Below are positions 41,386 to 50,524 of a stretch of 64,000 nt of DNA, one piece after another; within the stretch, counting starts at the first letter, position 1, and the number at the start of each line of letters is the position of its first letter. The DNA is from Kineosporia babensis (GTDB lineage Bacteria > Actinomycetota > Actinomycetes > Actinomycetales > Kineosporiaceae). Where the stretch lies: the NCBI RefSeq assembly GCF_021129305.1, contig NZ_JAJOMB010000014.1, forward strand, positions 124,001-188,000, read 5' to 3'. The translations under genes and the position numbers were made by a program. The notes beneath the pieces are model-generated. The model made no database searches. It saw nothing but the letters and a program-made list of their open reading frames with translations, and was not told where the DNA came from.

Positions 41386-42510
41386 CTACGGAGCGATCAG
41401 TTCCTGAAATCTTTGCTGGGCCTGCGGCATCGCGGAGAGTTCGTGGGTTCCGGCCTTGGCCACGTCAAAGTCGAAGTACGCGTGGTAAGCCACGTCGTTC
41501 TCCGGGGTCTCGATGAATTTCAGCATCTGCTCGATGAAATAGGGGTTGTCGCCGCCACCGTGACCGTCGGGTCGCTCCCACAGGCCCCACTCCGGTACGG
41601 ACAACGGCAGTCCGGCGGCCTTCGCGAAACCTACCCAGCTGGTCAGCCCGAGTGGTCCGTCGAGCTGGTTGGCCCAGGCGGCCTGACGACGTTCCTCCCG
41701 GCAACTCTCGTCGCAATTCTTGGGGAAGGGGTAGGTCTTCTCGGCCCAGGAGGTGTCGTAGACGTCAACCCCGACGTAGTCGACGTAGTCCCGTCCTGGG
41801 AAGTACACGCGCGGATCGAAGCCGGATGCGGTGGATCCGATGTTCACCGTCCAGTCGAACTCGAGGTTCTCGGCCCCCGGCGCTGCCCGCATGGCTGTCA
41901 CGATCCGTTGCCAGTAGCTGATGAAATCCTCGCGGGAGGTGGGGTGCCAGCGCGACTCAGGGACGTTGAACTCCCAGCCGAGCCGGATGATGGCGTTGCC
42001 CTGACCGGCCGCGACCAGGTTGTTGGCCAAGATGGTGTAGTGCTCGTCGTAATCTCCTTGGGCCCCGGCCGCGATCGTCGCGGTCTTGTCCTCCGTCGGG
42101 AGCATGGCCGTGGCGTAGACCATGCGGTATCCGCGGTTCTTCCAGGCCTCGAGCATGTAGTCAGGGCGGGCTATTTCCTGCCAGGTGGCGCGCGCGGAGT
42201 AGTCGATCACGTACTCGACGTCACGCTTGGATGACTGCGAAAACTCGGCCACGGCGGTGGGTGAGGTGCCCCTGAAGACTCCGAACGCGGGGCCTGGGGC
42301 GGCCTCGCTGGCCTGGTCAGAAGGGTCGGACTGTGGCCCGAAGGCGAAGAAGGCCCCGGCCAGAAGACCCAGAACGACGGCGATGCAGGCGAGGAACATG
42401 AGCCACGGTCGGATCGACCTGCTGCCGGTCGCTTCCGCGGGGTCGGTGTTCTCTTTCTCTGGGGAGTCGTTGTTCTCAGGTGCTTTGGACTGCAGCGACT
42501 GGTCGGACAA
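41386..42510 (-). CDS. Membrane-anchored glycoside hydrolase (GH26-like)
   Basis: 374 residues: a 33-residue cytoplasmic tail rich in charged residues, one membrane helix (PWLMFLACIAVVLGLLAGAF), then an extracellular (beta/alpha)8-type domain. Likely catalytic glutamates are E180 in RLGWEFN (acid/base) and E307 in LSVPEWGLW (nucleophile), which matches GH26 mannanase-type enzymes. The orientation (N-in) leaves the enzyme on the outside of the membrane. It may act on the cell's own exopolysaccharide. It is not next to other sugar genes. Confidence 0.75.
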   Translation of the reverse strand: MSDQSLQSKAPENNDSPEKENTDPAEATGSRSIRPWLMFLACIAVVLGLLAGAFFAFGPQSDPSDQASEAAPGPAFGVFRGTSPTAVAEFSQSSKRDVEYVIDYSARATWQEIARPDYMLEAWKNRGYRMVYATAMLPTEDKTATIAAGAQGDYDEHYTILANNLVAAGQGNAIIRLGWEFNVPESRWHPTSREDFISYWQRIVTAMRAAPGAENLEFDWTVNIGSTASGFDPRVYFPGRDYVDYVGVDVYDTSWAEKTYPFPKNCDESCREERRQAAWANQLDGPLGLTSWVGFAKAAGLPLSVPEWGLWERPDGHGGGDNPYFIEQMLKFIETPENDVAYHAYFDFDVAKAGTHELSAMPQAQQRFQELIAP

Positions 42511-42704
42511 GCTGAACTCGACTTTCTGGTTGCTGATCTGGGTGACGAGGTGGCTGTCGGGACACCCGGCAGGATGGCCACGACTTGTCTATTGCCAAAC
42601 GACGCCCAGAACGTTCACCAGCCGCCCTGGCCCAGCGCCTTGAACGCTCCGCGATGCGGTGAGGGCCTATCGGTACTTAGCCAGCACCTGCAGTGGCGCG
42701 GTAC

Positions 42705-43493
42705 TTATCTGCCGTTCTGGTCATCGCGCCAGGCGATCCAGCGCCGCAGCTCATTGAGGTCGAAGTGGGGGCCGGACGTGAAGATGGTGAACAGAGTGAT
42801 GCCGTGGTCGCGATAGCGTGGTCCCACCTCCCATGGATCGCCCTTGACGAAAGTCGAGCGCTCAATAGCGTCCGGCTCGCGTCCGAGCTCCCGGCAGTAC
42901 TGGTCCAGAACCTGGGACTTGTGGCCAAGGTCGTCGCCTTCAGCGAATGTGTGCCAGATGTCAGCGTGCTGGGCAACCAGCCGCAACGTCTTCGGGCCTC
43001 CGCCGGCCACCAGGATGGGGACCTTGCGGGTGGGGACCGGATTCAGGACAGCCAAGCGCTGCTCAATCCGCTGCAGGGCCGTCGCGAGGTCCTGCACACG
43101 TTCCCTTGGTGTGCCGAACTCGTAGCCGTACTGGGTGTACTCCCATTCACGGAAACCAGCGCCCAGTCCCAGGATCAGCCGGCCGCCACTGATGTGATCG
43201 ACCGTGCGGGCCATGTCGGCCAGCAGATCCGGATTGCGATAGCTGTTGCAACTGACCAGGGCGCCGATCTCTGCGCGTGATGTCGACTCCGCCCAGGCGC
43301 CGAGCATGGTCCAGCACTCGAAATGCCTACCTTCGCGCACCTTGCCCAAAGGGAAGAAGTGGTCCCAGTTGAAGACCACGTCCGCGCCAAGTTCATCCGC
43401 GGCCAAGGCGGCCTGCCGGATCGCCGCGTAGTCAGCGTGCTCTGGCGCTACCTGGACAGCCACCCGCAGGCGCCGACTGGAGTTAATGACCAT
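42705..43493 (-). CDS. LLM-class F420-dependent oxidoreductase
   Basis: 262 residues from an ATG at 43493; an in-frame codon at 43520 would add nine. The bacterial-luciferase-like TIM barrel is recognisable (FNWDHFFPLGKV, RTVDHISGGRLILGLGAGF, VPILVAGGGPKTLRLVAQHADIW). The GGRL-LGLGAG pattern and ending fit the F420-dependent group found in actinomycetes (TIGR03560-like). The substrate is unknown. It is a single-gene unit. Confidence 0.87.
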   Translation of the reverse strand: MVINSSRRLRVAVQVAPEHADYAAIRQAALAADELGADVVFNWDHFFPLGKVREGRHFECWTMLGAWAESTSRAEIGALVSCNSYRNPDLLADMARTVDHISGGRLILGLGAGFREWEYTQYGYEFGTPRERVQDLATALQRIEQRLAVLNPVPTRKVPILVAGGGPKTLRLVAQHADIWHTFAEGDDLGHKSQVLDQYCRELGREPDAIERSTFVKGDPWEVGPRYRDHGITLFTIFTSGPHFDLNELRRWIAWRDDQNGR

Positions 43494-43721
43494 GCCCGGC
43501 GAGTGTAGACATTCGGTCATCTAGGATAAATGGCGCTGCACCGCTGACCTGATGGACGGCGAGAAAGCCACCGCGCTGCCGACGCTGACAACTACCCCAG
43601 CGCAGGACCGCCCGGCAGCGCCGCGGGCGTGCCCATGACGTTGCGGTCGACGCAGGATGGGCGTCGGGTGCGATAGGCGCCTACGCCAGTGCGTCGCGAT
43701 GACGAATATTTGCAGGTTCGC

Positions 43722-43979
43722 CTATTCCTTCGAGCGTTGAGGTTCGGAGGAGGGATCCGGCCCGACCTGCGGTTCCCATGAAAGCGCCCCGAAGCCGGCC
43801 ATCCAGGCGCCCGCGATGAGGCTGATGATCACCGTCCTCCCGAGACTGGCCGACGAAAAGGCCAGCAAGAGCAGGAACATGACCAACATGAACGGTAGAC
43901 CGGCCCTGATCGCAGCCCTAAGGCGCGATCGTGATCCGCTACGCCGCCATATGAGGTATCTATCCCAAATGTCCCGCAT
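43722..43979 (-). CDS. Small membrane protein
   Basis: 85 residues with a basic N-terminus (RYLIWRRSGSRSRLRAAIRAG) and two hydrophobic helices (LPFMLVMFLLLLAFSSASLG; VIISLIAGAWMAGFGAL), then a short acidic tail. No recognised family. The hydrophobicity pattern and lack of stops suggest a real gene, but the start has no strong ribosome site. Confidence 0.5.
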   Translation of the reverse strand: MRDIWDRYLIWRRSGSRSRLRAAIRAGLPFMLVMFLLLLAFSSASLGRTVIISLIAGAWMAGFGALSWEPQVGPDPSSEPQRSKE

Positions 43980-44108
43980 GGTGGATGAGTCTCTCAGCGA
44001 CCTGGCGTTGATCAGAACTTGCGCCCTTTACCCACATCGGATGTCTTGCATCGGGATCAGCCCTTGCGGAGTACACGGAGCCGATGGGGCGCTGGGTAGG
44101 CTTGTGTC

Positions 44109-45137
44109 GTGATCCGTGTTCACCTGGACGAGGCGACCCTCTCCCGGACCAGGGTCGCGATCAGCCGACTGCACGAGATGATCCGCGGCCTCCACATCCT
44201 GCACCGGCACCCCACGATCGTTCCCTGGCCCTACACGAGCTGGGCGATCAACGCGCGGAAGATCCTGCGGACGACGCCCGAGACGGCTCCGCTGCGGGTG
44301 TACAGCGAGCTGTACGGCGCGAACCATGGCCGCCCCACCCCGGATGCCTTCACCCCCATCCCTGAAGAGGCATTCCCCGACCTGCGGGCCGAACTCGATC
44401 GCCTGCGCCACGGCTCGCCGCTGGTGATCCGCGCACAGATCGAGAAGCACTACCCCGAGGGAACTCCTAGCTTCCTCCAACCGTACGCGCGGGAGCCAGA
44501 GGAGGCGTTCGCCCGCCTCGCCGAGGCGTTCAAGGTGTACTGGGACAAGGCTCTGGCGCCCTACTGGCCCGCGATGCGGGTCGCCTTGGACGAAGAGGTA
44601 CTGGCCCGCGCCCGGGCGCTGGCCGCCGACGGTCCGGACGCGCTGCTGCTGGATCTGCACGGCCCCCAGGTGTGGCAGCCTCCTGTGCTGAATTTCCCGC
44701 GCAACGACAAGGAATCCACGGTGCGGGCCGTCAACCAACGGCTCCTGCTGCTGCCGCTGATCTTCGCCGAGGACATCACGATGATCTCGACGGATCATCC
44801 CCAGATTCAGTCGATGTCGTACCAGTCCCGCGGCCAGGGTGTTCTCGCGCCGGCACCGCCCGTCTCCGACGGCGCCCCGTTGGACCGGCTGGCCGCCCTG
44901 ATCGGCCCCGGCCGGGCCCGGTTGCTGCTGGCGCTGAAGCGTCCCTCGAGCACGACCGCTCTGGCCCACGAGCTGAAACTGGCGCCCAGCACCGTCTCCG
45001 AGCAGCTCTCGGCCCTGCTGGCGGCGGAGGTCGTGTACCGGCGTCGCAGCGGACGCCGGGTCATCTACGGGCTGGAGCCGGCCGGTGACCTCCTGCTGTC
45101 GCTCTTGGGGTCTGGTCAGGACGAGCAGGCGGGCTGA
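44109..45137 (+). CDS. ArsR-like winged-helix regulator with large N-terminal domain
   Basis: 342 residues from a GTG start. The N-terminal 245 residues form a conserved domain like those of DUF5937-type regulators (SRLHEMIRGLHILHRHPTIV; then YPEGTPSFLQPY). The C-terminal winged helix is ArsR-like: RLAALIGPGRARLLLALKRP, STTALAHELKLAPSTVSEQL, YRRRSGRRVIYGL. It is 98 bp upstream of the ABC exporter genes on the same strand, so it probably controls them. GTGATCG occurs twice in that gap, at 45196 and 45211, a possible binding site. Confidence 0.82.
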   Translation: MIRVHLDEATLSRTRVAISRLHEMIRGLHILHRHPTIVPWPYTSWAINARKILRTTPETAPLRVYSELYGANHGRPTPDAFTPIPEEAFPDLRAELDRLRHGSPLVIRAQIEKHYPEGTPSFLQPYAREPEEAFARLAEAFKVYWDKALAPYWPAMRVALDEEVLARARALAADGPDALLLDLHGPQVWQPPVLNFPRNDKESTVRAVNQRLLLLPLIFAEDITMISTDHPQIQSMSYQSRGQGVLAPAPPVSDGAPLDRLAALIGPGRARLLLALKRPSSTTALAHELKLAPSTVSEQLSALLAAEVVYRRRSGRRVIYGLEPAGDLLLSLLGSGQDEQAG

Positions 45138-45195
45138 GCCGAGGATTCGCCTTCGCCCGAATCAATACCGGACGGTCAGGGCGCCTGCCTAGCGT

Positions 45196-45217
45196 GTGAT
45201 CGCTCCTGTAGTGATCG
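45196..45217 (+). promoter_or_regulatory. GTGATCG direct repeat before the ABC exporter
   Basis: GTGATCG at 45196-45202 and 45211-45217, 15 bp apart start to start, 19 bp before the first exporter gene. It might be a site for the upstream ArsR-like regulator. Short repeats like this can occur by chance. Confidence 0.3.
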
Positions 45218-45235
45218 ACGTGAGGTTGGGGACCG

Positions 45236-46792
45236 ATGAGCCCGGAACGTGCGCTGCTGCGCGAGGTGGTGCGGCGACGGGCCCGGCCCCTCGTCGTCGG
45301 ATGCTCGGCGTCGATGGTGCATCAGACGTGTGAAGCGCTGGTGCCCTTGGCCATCGGGCTGAGCATCGATCATGCCGTCAGCGGGGGTGCGCCCTCCACC
45401 ATCCTCGTGGCGGTGGCCGGGATCCTCGTGCTGTTCACGCTTTTGGCCACGTGCGGCGGTCTGGCGTACTGGATGCTCAGCGTCAGCGTGCAGAGGGAGG
45501 CGCATGCGCTCCGCGTGCAGGCGGCCGGCCGGGTTCTGGCCGATCCGTCGGCCGGTCAGCACCGCACCGCGGGCGAACTGATGGCCATCCTGACGTCGGA
45601 CACCACGGCGCTGGCGGGGATCCTTCCAGCACTCTCGCTCATCGTGTCCGGTATTGCGGGTCTGGGCGTCACCGTGTTCGTCCTGGTGCGGGTCGATCTC
45701 GCTCTCGGGTTGGGGCTGGTGGTCATGGTCCCTCTGCTGATGATCGGCGTGGAGCGGATCGGTCCCTGGCTGGAGCGCAAGGTCGCGGCCCAGCAGCAGA
45801 CCGGTGGCCTGGCCGCGGCTCTGGCCGCGGAACTCGTCAGCGCACTGCGGACCATTCACGGGTTCGGTGGCACGCGCGAGGCGACTCGCCGATACCGGGC
45901 CGCCAGTCGCGTATCCCTGAGGGCCGCTGGTGAGGCGGCCACCGCGTCCTCCGTTGTCGCCGGTGTCGGTCTTCTGGCCACCGCGACCGTCGTGGTCGTG
46001 ACCGCGGCCGTGGCTGCAGGCATGGCGCTGTCAGGCCGGATCAGCATCGGCGAGTTCGTCACTGTGGTGGCGATGGCGTCCTTCGTCGCCGAACCGGTGC
46101 AGCGGATCGCAACGGGCGTCCAGCAGACAGCCGTCTGCCGGGCCAGTGCTGCCCGGCTGATCCCGCTGACCTCTGGCGGGGTTACCGAAAGCACGAGCCT
46201 GGACAACCTCGTTCCGATCGCGCGTCTTCCCGGCCTGGACGTCGACCTTCGCCCCGGCGAAATGCTCGGAGTCGTCACCGCTGACCAGGCCACGGCGCAG
46301 GATCTGAGCGAAGCCTTGCGCACGGCAGCCCGGCCCGGCCTGCTGGTGGAACCGCCGCACGCGTATCTGCTCGGCGGCACCATCCAGGAGGCCCTGAACA
46401 CGGGGCGGGACGTTCCGCAGGAGTGGACGCAGCTGTCCCTGACCGCGGCCGAGGCCCACACCATCCAGTCGGAAAGCCTTCTGGACGGGGGCATCAACCT
46501 CTCGGGCGGCCAGCGCCAGCGGCTGGCTCTGGCCAGGGCGCTGGCGGCGGACCCGCCTGTGCTGGTTCTCACCGATCCGCTCAGCGCGGTCGATGCGGTC
46601 ACGGAGGACGCGGTGGCCCAGAAACTGCGAGAGTTGCGGTCTCATCACACCACCGTGGTCGTCACCACCTCGCCGCCTCTGCTGATGTCGTGCGATCGCG
46701 TGGTCTTCCTGAACGGGTATCCCGCCCCAGCCATCGCCTCGCACGACCGGCTCATGCAACGCCCCGACTACCGGAAAGTGGTTCTGCGATGA
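45236..46792 (+). CDS. ABC exporter half-transporter A, degenerate Walker A
   Basis: 518 residues: a six-helix membrane domain (residues 1-300) and an ATPase domain. The signature LSGGQRQRL (422-430) is intact, but the Walker A position reads GVVTADQATAQ (345-355) and lacks the GKS/T lysine, and the Walker B region reads VLVLTDPLSAVD with Thr in place of Asp and Asp in place of the catalytic Glu. So this half cannot hydrolyse ATP by itself. Its stop overlaps the ATG of half B (ATGA). Together they form a heterodimeric type IV exporter. Confidence 0.9.
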   Translation: MSPERALLREVVRRRARPLVVGCSASMVHQTCEALVPLAIGLSIDHAVSGGAPSTILVAVAGILVLFTLLATCGGLAYWMLSVSVQREAHALRVQAAGRVLADPSAGQHRTAGELMAILTSDTTALAGILPALSLIVSGIAGLGVTVFVLVRVDLALGLGLVVMVPLLMIGVERIGPWLERKVAAQQQTGGLAAALAAELVSALRTIHGFGGTREATRRYRAASRVSLRAAGEAATASSVVAGVGLLATATVVVVTAAVAAGMALSGRISIGEFVTVVAMASFVAEPVQRIATGVQQTAVCRASAARLIPLTSGGVTESTSLDNLVPIARLPGLDVDLRPGEMLGVVTADQATAQDLSEALRTAARPGLLVEPPHAYLLGGTIQEALNTGRDVPQEWTQLSLTAAEAHTIQSESLLDGGINLSGGQRQRLALARALAADPPVLVLTDPLSAVDAVTEDAVAQKLRELRSHHTTVVVTTSPPLLMSCDRVVFLNGYPAPAIASHDRLMQRPDYRKVVLR

Positions 46793-48555
46793 GCGTCCTT
46801 CCCGTTGCGAGCGGACGCCAGACCTGGCGAGGACTGTGCCGGTCCGCCCTCAGCCATCCCGGTGATCTTGCGGCTGCGGTCGTCTGGACCCTGACGGCCA
46901 GTATCGGCGTCGTCGTGGTGCCGGTGCTGCTGGGGCGGTGTGTGGACGCGGTCCGTGTTGGCTCGTCCTCGGACCTGCCCCTGCTGTTGCCCGCACTCGT
47001 GATCACCGCGCTTCTCGGGGCCGTCCTGACCGCGCTGGCGCAGCGTTCCACCGCCCGCCTCGGGGCGCAAATTGCTGCCGACATCCGTGAGCAGGCCCTG
47101 ACGGCCGCGCTCGACCTGGACCCCGGCCTTCTGGAGCCGGCCGGCAGCGGGGACGTCACCTCCCGGGTCACTGAGGACGTCGAGACCTTCGTTGCTGCCA
47201 TCCCTTTGGTGGCCGCGGTGTCGACCGCGGGAAGTACGCTGCTCGTTGCGGTGACCGCGGTCGCCGGGCTCGACTGGCGCCTGGCCCTGGCCTTCGTCGT
47301 GGTGCTGCCCTTCTACGCGTTCGGTCTGAGCCGGTACCTCCCTCGGTCCGGACCGCTGTACGCCCAGGAACGACGCGCCTCGGCCGAGCGAGGGCGGGTA
47401 CTCCTGGAGTCCCTGCACGGACGCCCCACGGTGGCGGCGTACGGTATGGCCGACCTGCAGACCCGTCGCGTCGAGGAGGCATCCGGACACAGCCTCGAAC
47501 TGCGGGTCCGCACGATCGGGCTGTCGCTGTGGCTGACCAAGTCGATGAACGCGGCCGAGGCAGCGGGACTTTCGACGATTCTGCTTACCGGGTACTGGCT
47601 GGTGCACGATGACGTCGTCAGCGTCGGTGCCGTGACCGCCGCGGCGTTGCTCTTCCACCGCCTGTTCGACCCCCTCGGCACGCTTCTCAACTCCTTCGAC
47701 CAGGTCCAGCGCGCCGGAGCGGCCCTGGCCCGCATCATCGGAGTCGCTCTCGTCCCGGCGCGGCAGTACGTCGACGCCCCGCCCCCTCAGGGTGCCGTCG
47801 CCCTGCACGTGTCGCAGGTGCGGCACTCCTACGACGGTGTTCACGACGTCGTAGCCGACATCGACCTGGAGGTGCCCGCCGGATCGTCCCTGGCTCTGGT
47901 GGGGACCAGCGGCGCCGGTAAGAGCACCCTGGCCGGCATCCTCACCGGGATGTTCCCACCCACCGGCGGAACAGCCGTCCTGACGGACGGCCGTACGCGG
48001 CTCACGGTCGCCGAGGTGGCACCGGCACAGCTGCGCGACTGGATTGCTCTGGTCTCCCAGGAAACTCACGTCTTCAGCGGAACCCTTCGTGACGATGTCG
48101 CTTTCGCCGCGCCCGGTCGTACGGACAACGAGATTCGCGAATCGCTGAACCGCGTGGGCGCACTGGGCTGGGTGACAGCGCTGCCCGCCGGCCTCGACAC
48201 CAGGGTCGGGCCCGGCGGACAGCACCTCAGCCCGGTGCAGGACCAGCAGCTCGCCCTGGCCCGCATCGTCCTACGCGATCCACCCGTCGTGGTCATGGAC
48301 GAAGCGACCGCCGAGGCCGGCAGCGCCGGCGCACGGGACCTGGAACACGCTGCGACCGCGTTGCTCTCAGGCCGCACAGCCATTGTCGTGGCCCACCGGC
48401 TGTCCCAGGCTCGAGTGTGCGACCGGATCGCGGTGATGGACCATGGCCGCGTCGTCGAAATAGGCTCGCATGAAGAACTTCTCACCATGGGCGGACGCTA
48501 CGCACGGCTCTGGACGGCCTGGTCTCGGACATCGAAACCGCCTGCCCGGCAGTAA
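46789..48555 (+). CDS. ABC exporter half-transporter B, degenerate signature motif
   Basis: 588 residues: membrane domain with six helices, then an ATPase domain with canonical Walker A GTSGAGKST (372-380), Q-loop SQETHVF and Walker B VVVMDEAT (500-507). The signature is LSPVQ (480-484) rather than LSGGQ. Combined with half A, one composite site has Walker A and B from this half and the intact LSGGQ of half A; the other site is degenerate on both sides. This is the asymmetric arrangement of TM287/288-like exporters, carried to an extreme. The cargo is unknown. Confidence 0.92.
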   Translation: MSVLPVASGRQTWRGLCRSALSHPGDLAAAVVWTLTASIGVVVVPVLLGRCVDAVRVGSSSDLPLLLPALVITALLGAVLTALAQRSTARLGAQIAADIREQALTAALDLDPGLLEPAGSGDVTSRVTEDVETFVAAIPLVAAVSTAGSTLLVAVTAVAGLDWRLALAFVVVLPFYAFGLSRYLPRSGPLYAQERRASAERGRVLLESLHGRPTVAAYGMADLQTRRVEEASGHSLELRVRTIGLSLWLTKSMNAAEAAGLSTILLTGYWLVHDDVVSVGAVTAAALLFHRLFDPLGTLLNSFDQVQRAGAALARIIGVALVPARQYVDAPPPQGAVALHVSQVRHSYDGVHDVVADIDLEVPAGSSLALVGTSGAGKSTLAGILTGMFPPTGGTAVLTDGRTRLTVAEVAPAQLRDWIALVSQETHVFSGTLRDDVAFAAPGRTDNEIRESLNRVGALGWVTALPAGLDTRVGPGGQHLSPVQDQQLALARIVLRDPPVVVMDEATAEAGSAGARDLEHAATALLSGRTAIVVAHRLSQARVCDRIAVMDHGRVVEIGSHEELLTMGGRYARLWTAWSRTSKPPARQ

Positions 48556-48560
48556 TACAG

Positions 48561-48584
48561 CTGAAACCGGCGGATGCGGTTCAG
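48561..48584 (+). terminator. Hairpin after the ABC exporter
   Basis: CTGAAACCG/CGGTTCAG arms (one bulged A) with a 7-nt loop, 5 bp after the exporter stop. Confidence 0.5.
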
Positions 48585-48756
48585 GGATGCGGTAGCACGA
48601 AGTGCGCGCGACGACCGTGCACGGCTTCGCATTGCACAACCTTTCGACATCGACTTGAGACCCGTCACTGCAGCCGGGCACGACCACGGCGAGGTTAAGG
48701 CCTTCGGCGACGGTGCGGGCCCGGGTGTCGGCCGGATGGCGCCGAGGGCTGACATA

Positions 48757-48772
48757 TGGAGGCAATCCTCCA
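48757..48772. promoter_or_regulatory. Operator 1 of the TGGAGG-N4-CCTCCA set
   Basis: A perfect 6-bp-arm palindrome around CAAT, 63 bp before the QorB-like start. A TTGACT hexamer that could be a -35 follows at 48774. Confidence 0.7.
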
Positions 48773-48797
48773 CTTGACTGGTAGTGTGGAAGCCAAT

Positions 48798-48813
48798 CGG
48801 AGGATATCCTCCA
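48798..48813. promoter_or_regulatory. Operator 2 of the TGGAGG-N4-CCTCCA set
   Basis: GGAGG-ATAT-CCTCC, perfect over 14 bp, 41 bp after operator 1 (four helical turns) and 22 bp before the QorB-like start. Confidence 0.7.
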
Positions 48814-48834
48814 CATAGTTGCAGGGAGCTGTGC

Positions 48835-49680
48835 ATGTCCACCCTGATCCTGGGTGCCACCGGTCAACTGGGCCGCCTGTTGCTGGCCGACCTCCGCAAA
48901 CGCGGCGTCGAGGCGAGTGCGATCACCGCCGCCGGGCGCAATCAGGATGTTCTGTCCGCTCTGGCGGCCGAGGGCTACCGAACCGCTACCGTCGAGCTGT
49001 CCGACGCCCAGCAGGTCGCCGCCGCGGTCGACGGGCACGACCGGGTCGTCCTGATCTCGGGGCTCGACCCGGACCGTGTTCAGCAGCACCGCAACGTGGT
49101 CGACGCCGCCAGGGCGGCAGGCGTTCAGCACCTCGTCTACAGCAGCGGGATCCGGGCCGACGACCCCAGCTGGATGCTGGGGGCCGACCACCGGGCGACC
49201 GAAGATGCGATCAAGGACGCCGGTCTCACGTACACCTTCCTGCGCAACGGCTGGTACATCGAGAACTACCTCACTTCGCTGGCATCCGCGCGAGAGAGCG
49301 GGGTTTTCGCAGCGGCCGTGGGCGAAGCCAGAGTTGCCGCCGCTGGTCGCCGTGACTATGCCGAGGCACTCGGTGCGGTGATCGCCGGGCAGGGGCACGA
49401 GGGACGCACCTACACCCTGGCCGGCGACCAGGACTTCACCTACGCCGATATCGCAGCTGCGATGGGCGAGGTGCTCGGTCGGCCGGTGGTCTACCAGGCG
49501 ATCGCGCCCGCGCAGTACCCGCAGATTCTTGTGGCCGCCGGAATGGACGAGCAGACGGCCGGATTCCTCACAGCCCTGGACCAGAACATCGCCGCCGGAG
49601 TTCTGGCCCACGCCGGTGACGACCTCTCGCGTCTGATCGGCCATCCCACGATGTCCCTGGTCGAAGGGCTGCGGCAGTAG
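48835..49680 (+). CDS. NAD(P)H:quinone oxidoreductase, QorB/NmrA-like
   Basis: 281 residues from an ATG behind GGGAG. The atypical SDR fold has LILGATGQLGRLL (NADPH loop at 7-13), then HRNVVDAARAAGVQHLVYSS and FLRNGWYIENY, typical of QorB/YtfG-type quinone reductases and NmrA-like proteins. It should reduce quinones or other electrophiles in the cytoplasm. Two matching palindromes in its promoter also occur before the TetR gene at 49767 and the zinc-less quinone oxidoreductase at 50525, so these genes form one regulon. Confidence 0.88.
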   Translation: MSTLILGATGQLGRLLLADLRKRGVEASAITAAGRNQDVLSALAAEGYRTATVELSDAQQVAAAVDGHDRVVLISGLDPDRVQQHRNVVDAARAAGVQHLVYSSGIRADDPSWMLGADHRATEDAIKDAGLTYTFLRNGWYIENYLTSLASARESGVFAAAVGEARVAAAGRRDYAEALGAVIAGQGHEGRTYTLAGDQDFTYADIAAAMGEVLGRPVVYQAIAPAQYPQILVAAGMDEQTAGFLTALDQNIAAGVLAHAGDDLSRLIGHPTMSLVEGLRQ

Positions 49681-49766
49681 TCAGTTCGCGCTGATCCGGC
49701 CCCCGGGACCAGGGCCTGTCCTGCGGATCTTTGCCTACTTCGGGGCGCTGATCCACAGGGCGGGTC

Positions 49767-50426
49767 CTAGCGGGGCGGGCGGTGTCCACGCTGGTTCTCG
49801 GTGGCCCGCAGCATCGCTCGGTACATCTGACGAGGCGCCGGCGGTTCCGGCAGGGGACGGGCGGACTCGGCAGCGCACGCCTGAAGGATGTAACCGACCA
49901 TCCGCCGCCAGGTCTCGGGCGCTGCATCGGAAGTGGCGGCCAGGACACCGGCGTTGGCCATCAGGAACATCGGCATGTCCTCGGCGACGAAGTCAGTGCG
50001 CAGCCGCCCGGCGGCCTTGGCCCGGTCGACCAGGGTGCTGAACGCGGCGTAGGCGGCATCCCGATCGGCCTCGAACTGTTTGGCGGTGGGGAAGGTCATG
50101 GTCAGCACCGTGGTGAAGCCCCGATCGCCGGCCTGCATGGCGCAGATCTGCTCCACATAGGAACAGAAGGCGTTCCACGGGTCCGGGTCGGCCAGGGCCG
50201 CACGGGCGGCCTCGGCATAAGCGCTCATCTTGACCTCGAAGGCCGCGGCCACGAGATCGGCGCGATCGGGGAAGCGCCGGTAGAGAGTGGCCACCCCGAC
50301 CCCCGCCTGACGGGCGATCTCCTCGGTCGCCACATCCAGTCCCTGGGCAGCGAAGACCGCACGGGCCGCACTGACGAGGCGCTCGCGGTTGCGCTCGGCG
50401 TCAACCCGCAGATTCGAAGCAGTCAC
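49767..50426 (-). CDS. TetR-family transcriptional regulator
   Basis: 219 residues. The N-terminal helix-turn-helix is clear (VATEEIARQAGVGVATLYRRF), followed by a C-terminal domain of the type often found in repressors of oxidoreductase genes. It lies between QorB (convergent) and the quinone oxidoreductase (divergent). Four copies of TGGAGG-N4-CCTCCA lie at its own promoter and at both target promoters. The likely ligand is a quinone or electrophile. Confidence 0.9.
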   Translation of the reverse strand: MTASNLRVDAERNRERLVSAARAVFAAQGLDVATEEIARQAGVGVATLYRRFPDRADLVAAAFEVKMSAYAEAARAALADPDPWNAFCSYVEQICAMQAGDRGFTTVLTMTFPTAKQFEADRDAAYAAFSTLVDRAKAAGRLRTDFVAEDMPMFLMANAGVLAATSDAAPETWRRMVGYILQACAAESARPLPEPPAPRQMYRAMLRATENQRGHRPPR

Positions 50427-50445
50427 ACGACCAGCCTAAGAGATG

Positions 50446-50461
50446 TGGAGGGTGTCGTCCA
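50446..50461. promoter_or_regulatory. Operator 3 of the set (one mismatch)
   Basis: TGGAGG-GTGT-CGTCCA, 19 bp before the TetR start. It differs from the consensus in one base, so it may be a weaker autoregulatory site. Confidence 0.55.
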
Positions 50462-50484
50462 TTTCTCTGTTAACCTGCGTCAGT

Positions 50485-50506
50485 AAATGGAGGCAAGCCT
50501 CCATTT
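50485..50506. promoter_or_regulatory. Operator 4 of the set (perfect, extended)
   Basis: 10-bp arms AAATGGAGGC/GCCTCCATTT around AA, with no mismatch: the best copy of the set. It lies 18 bp before the quinone oxidoreductase start. Confidence 0.78.
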
Positions 50507-50524
50507 GATCTCAAGGAGAATCCT

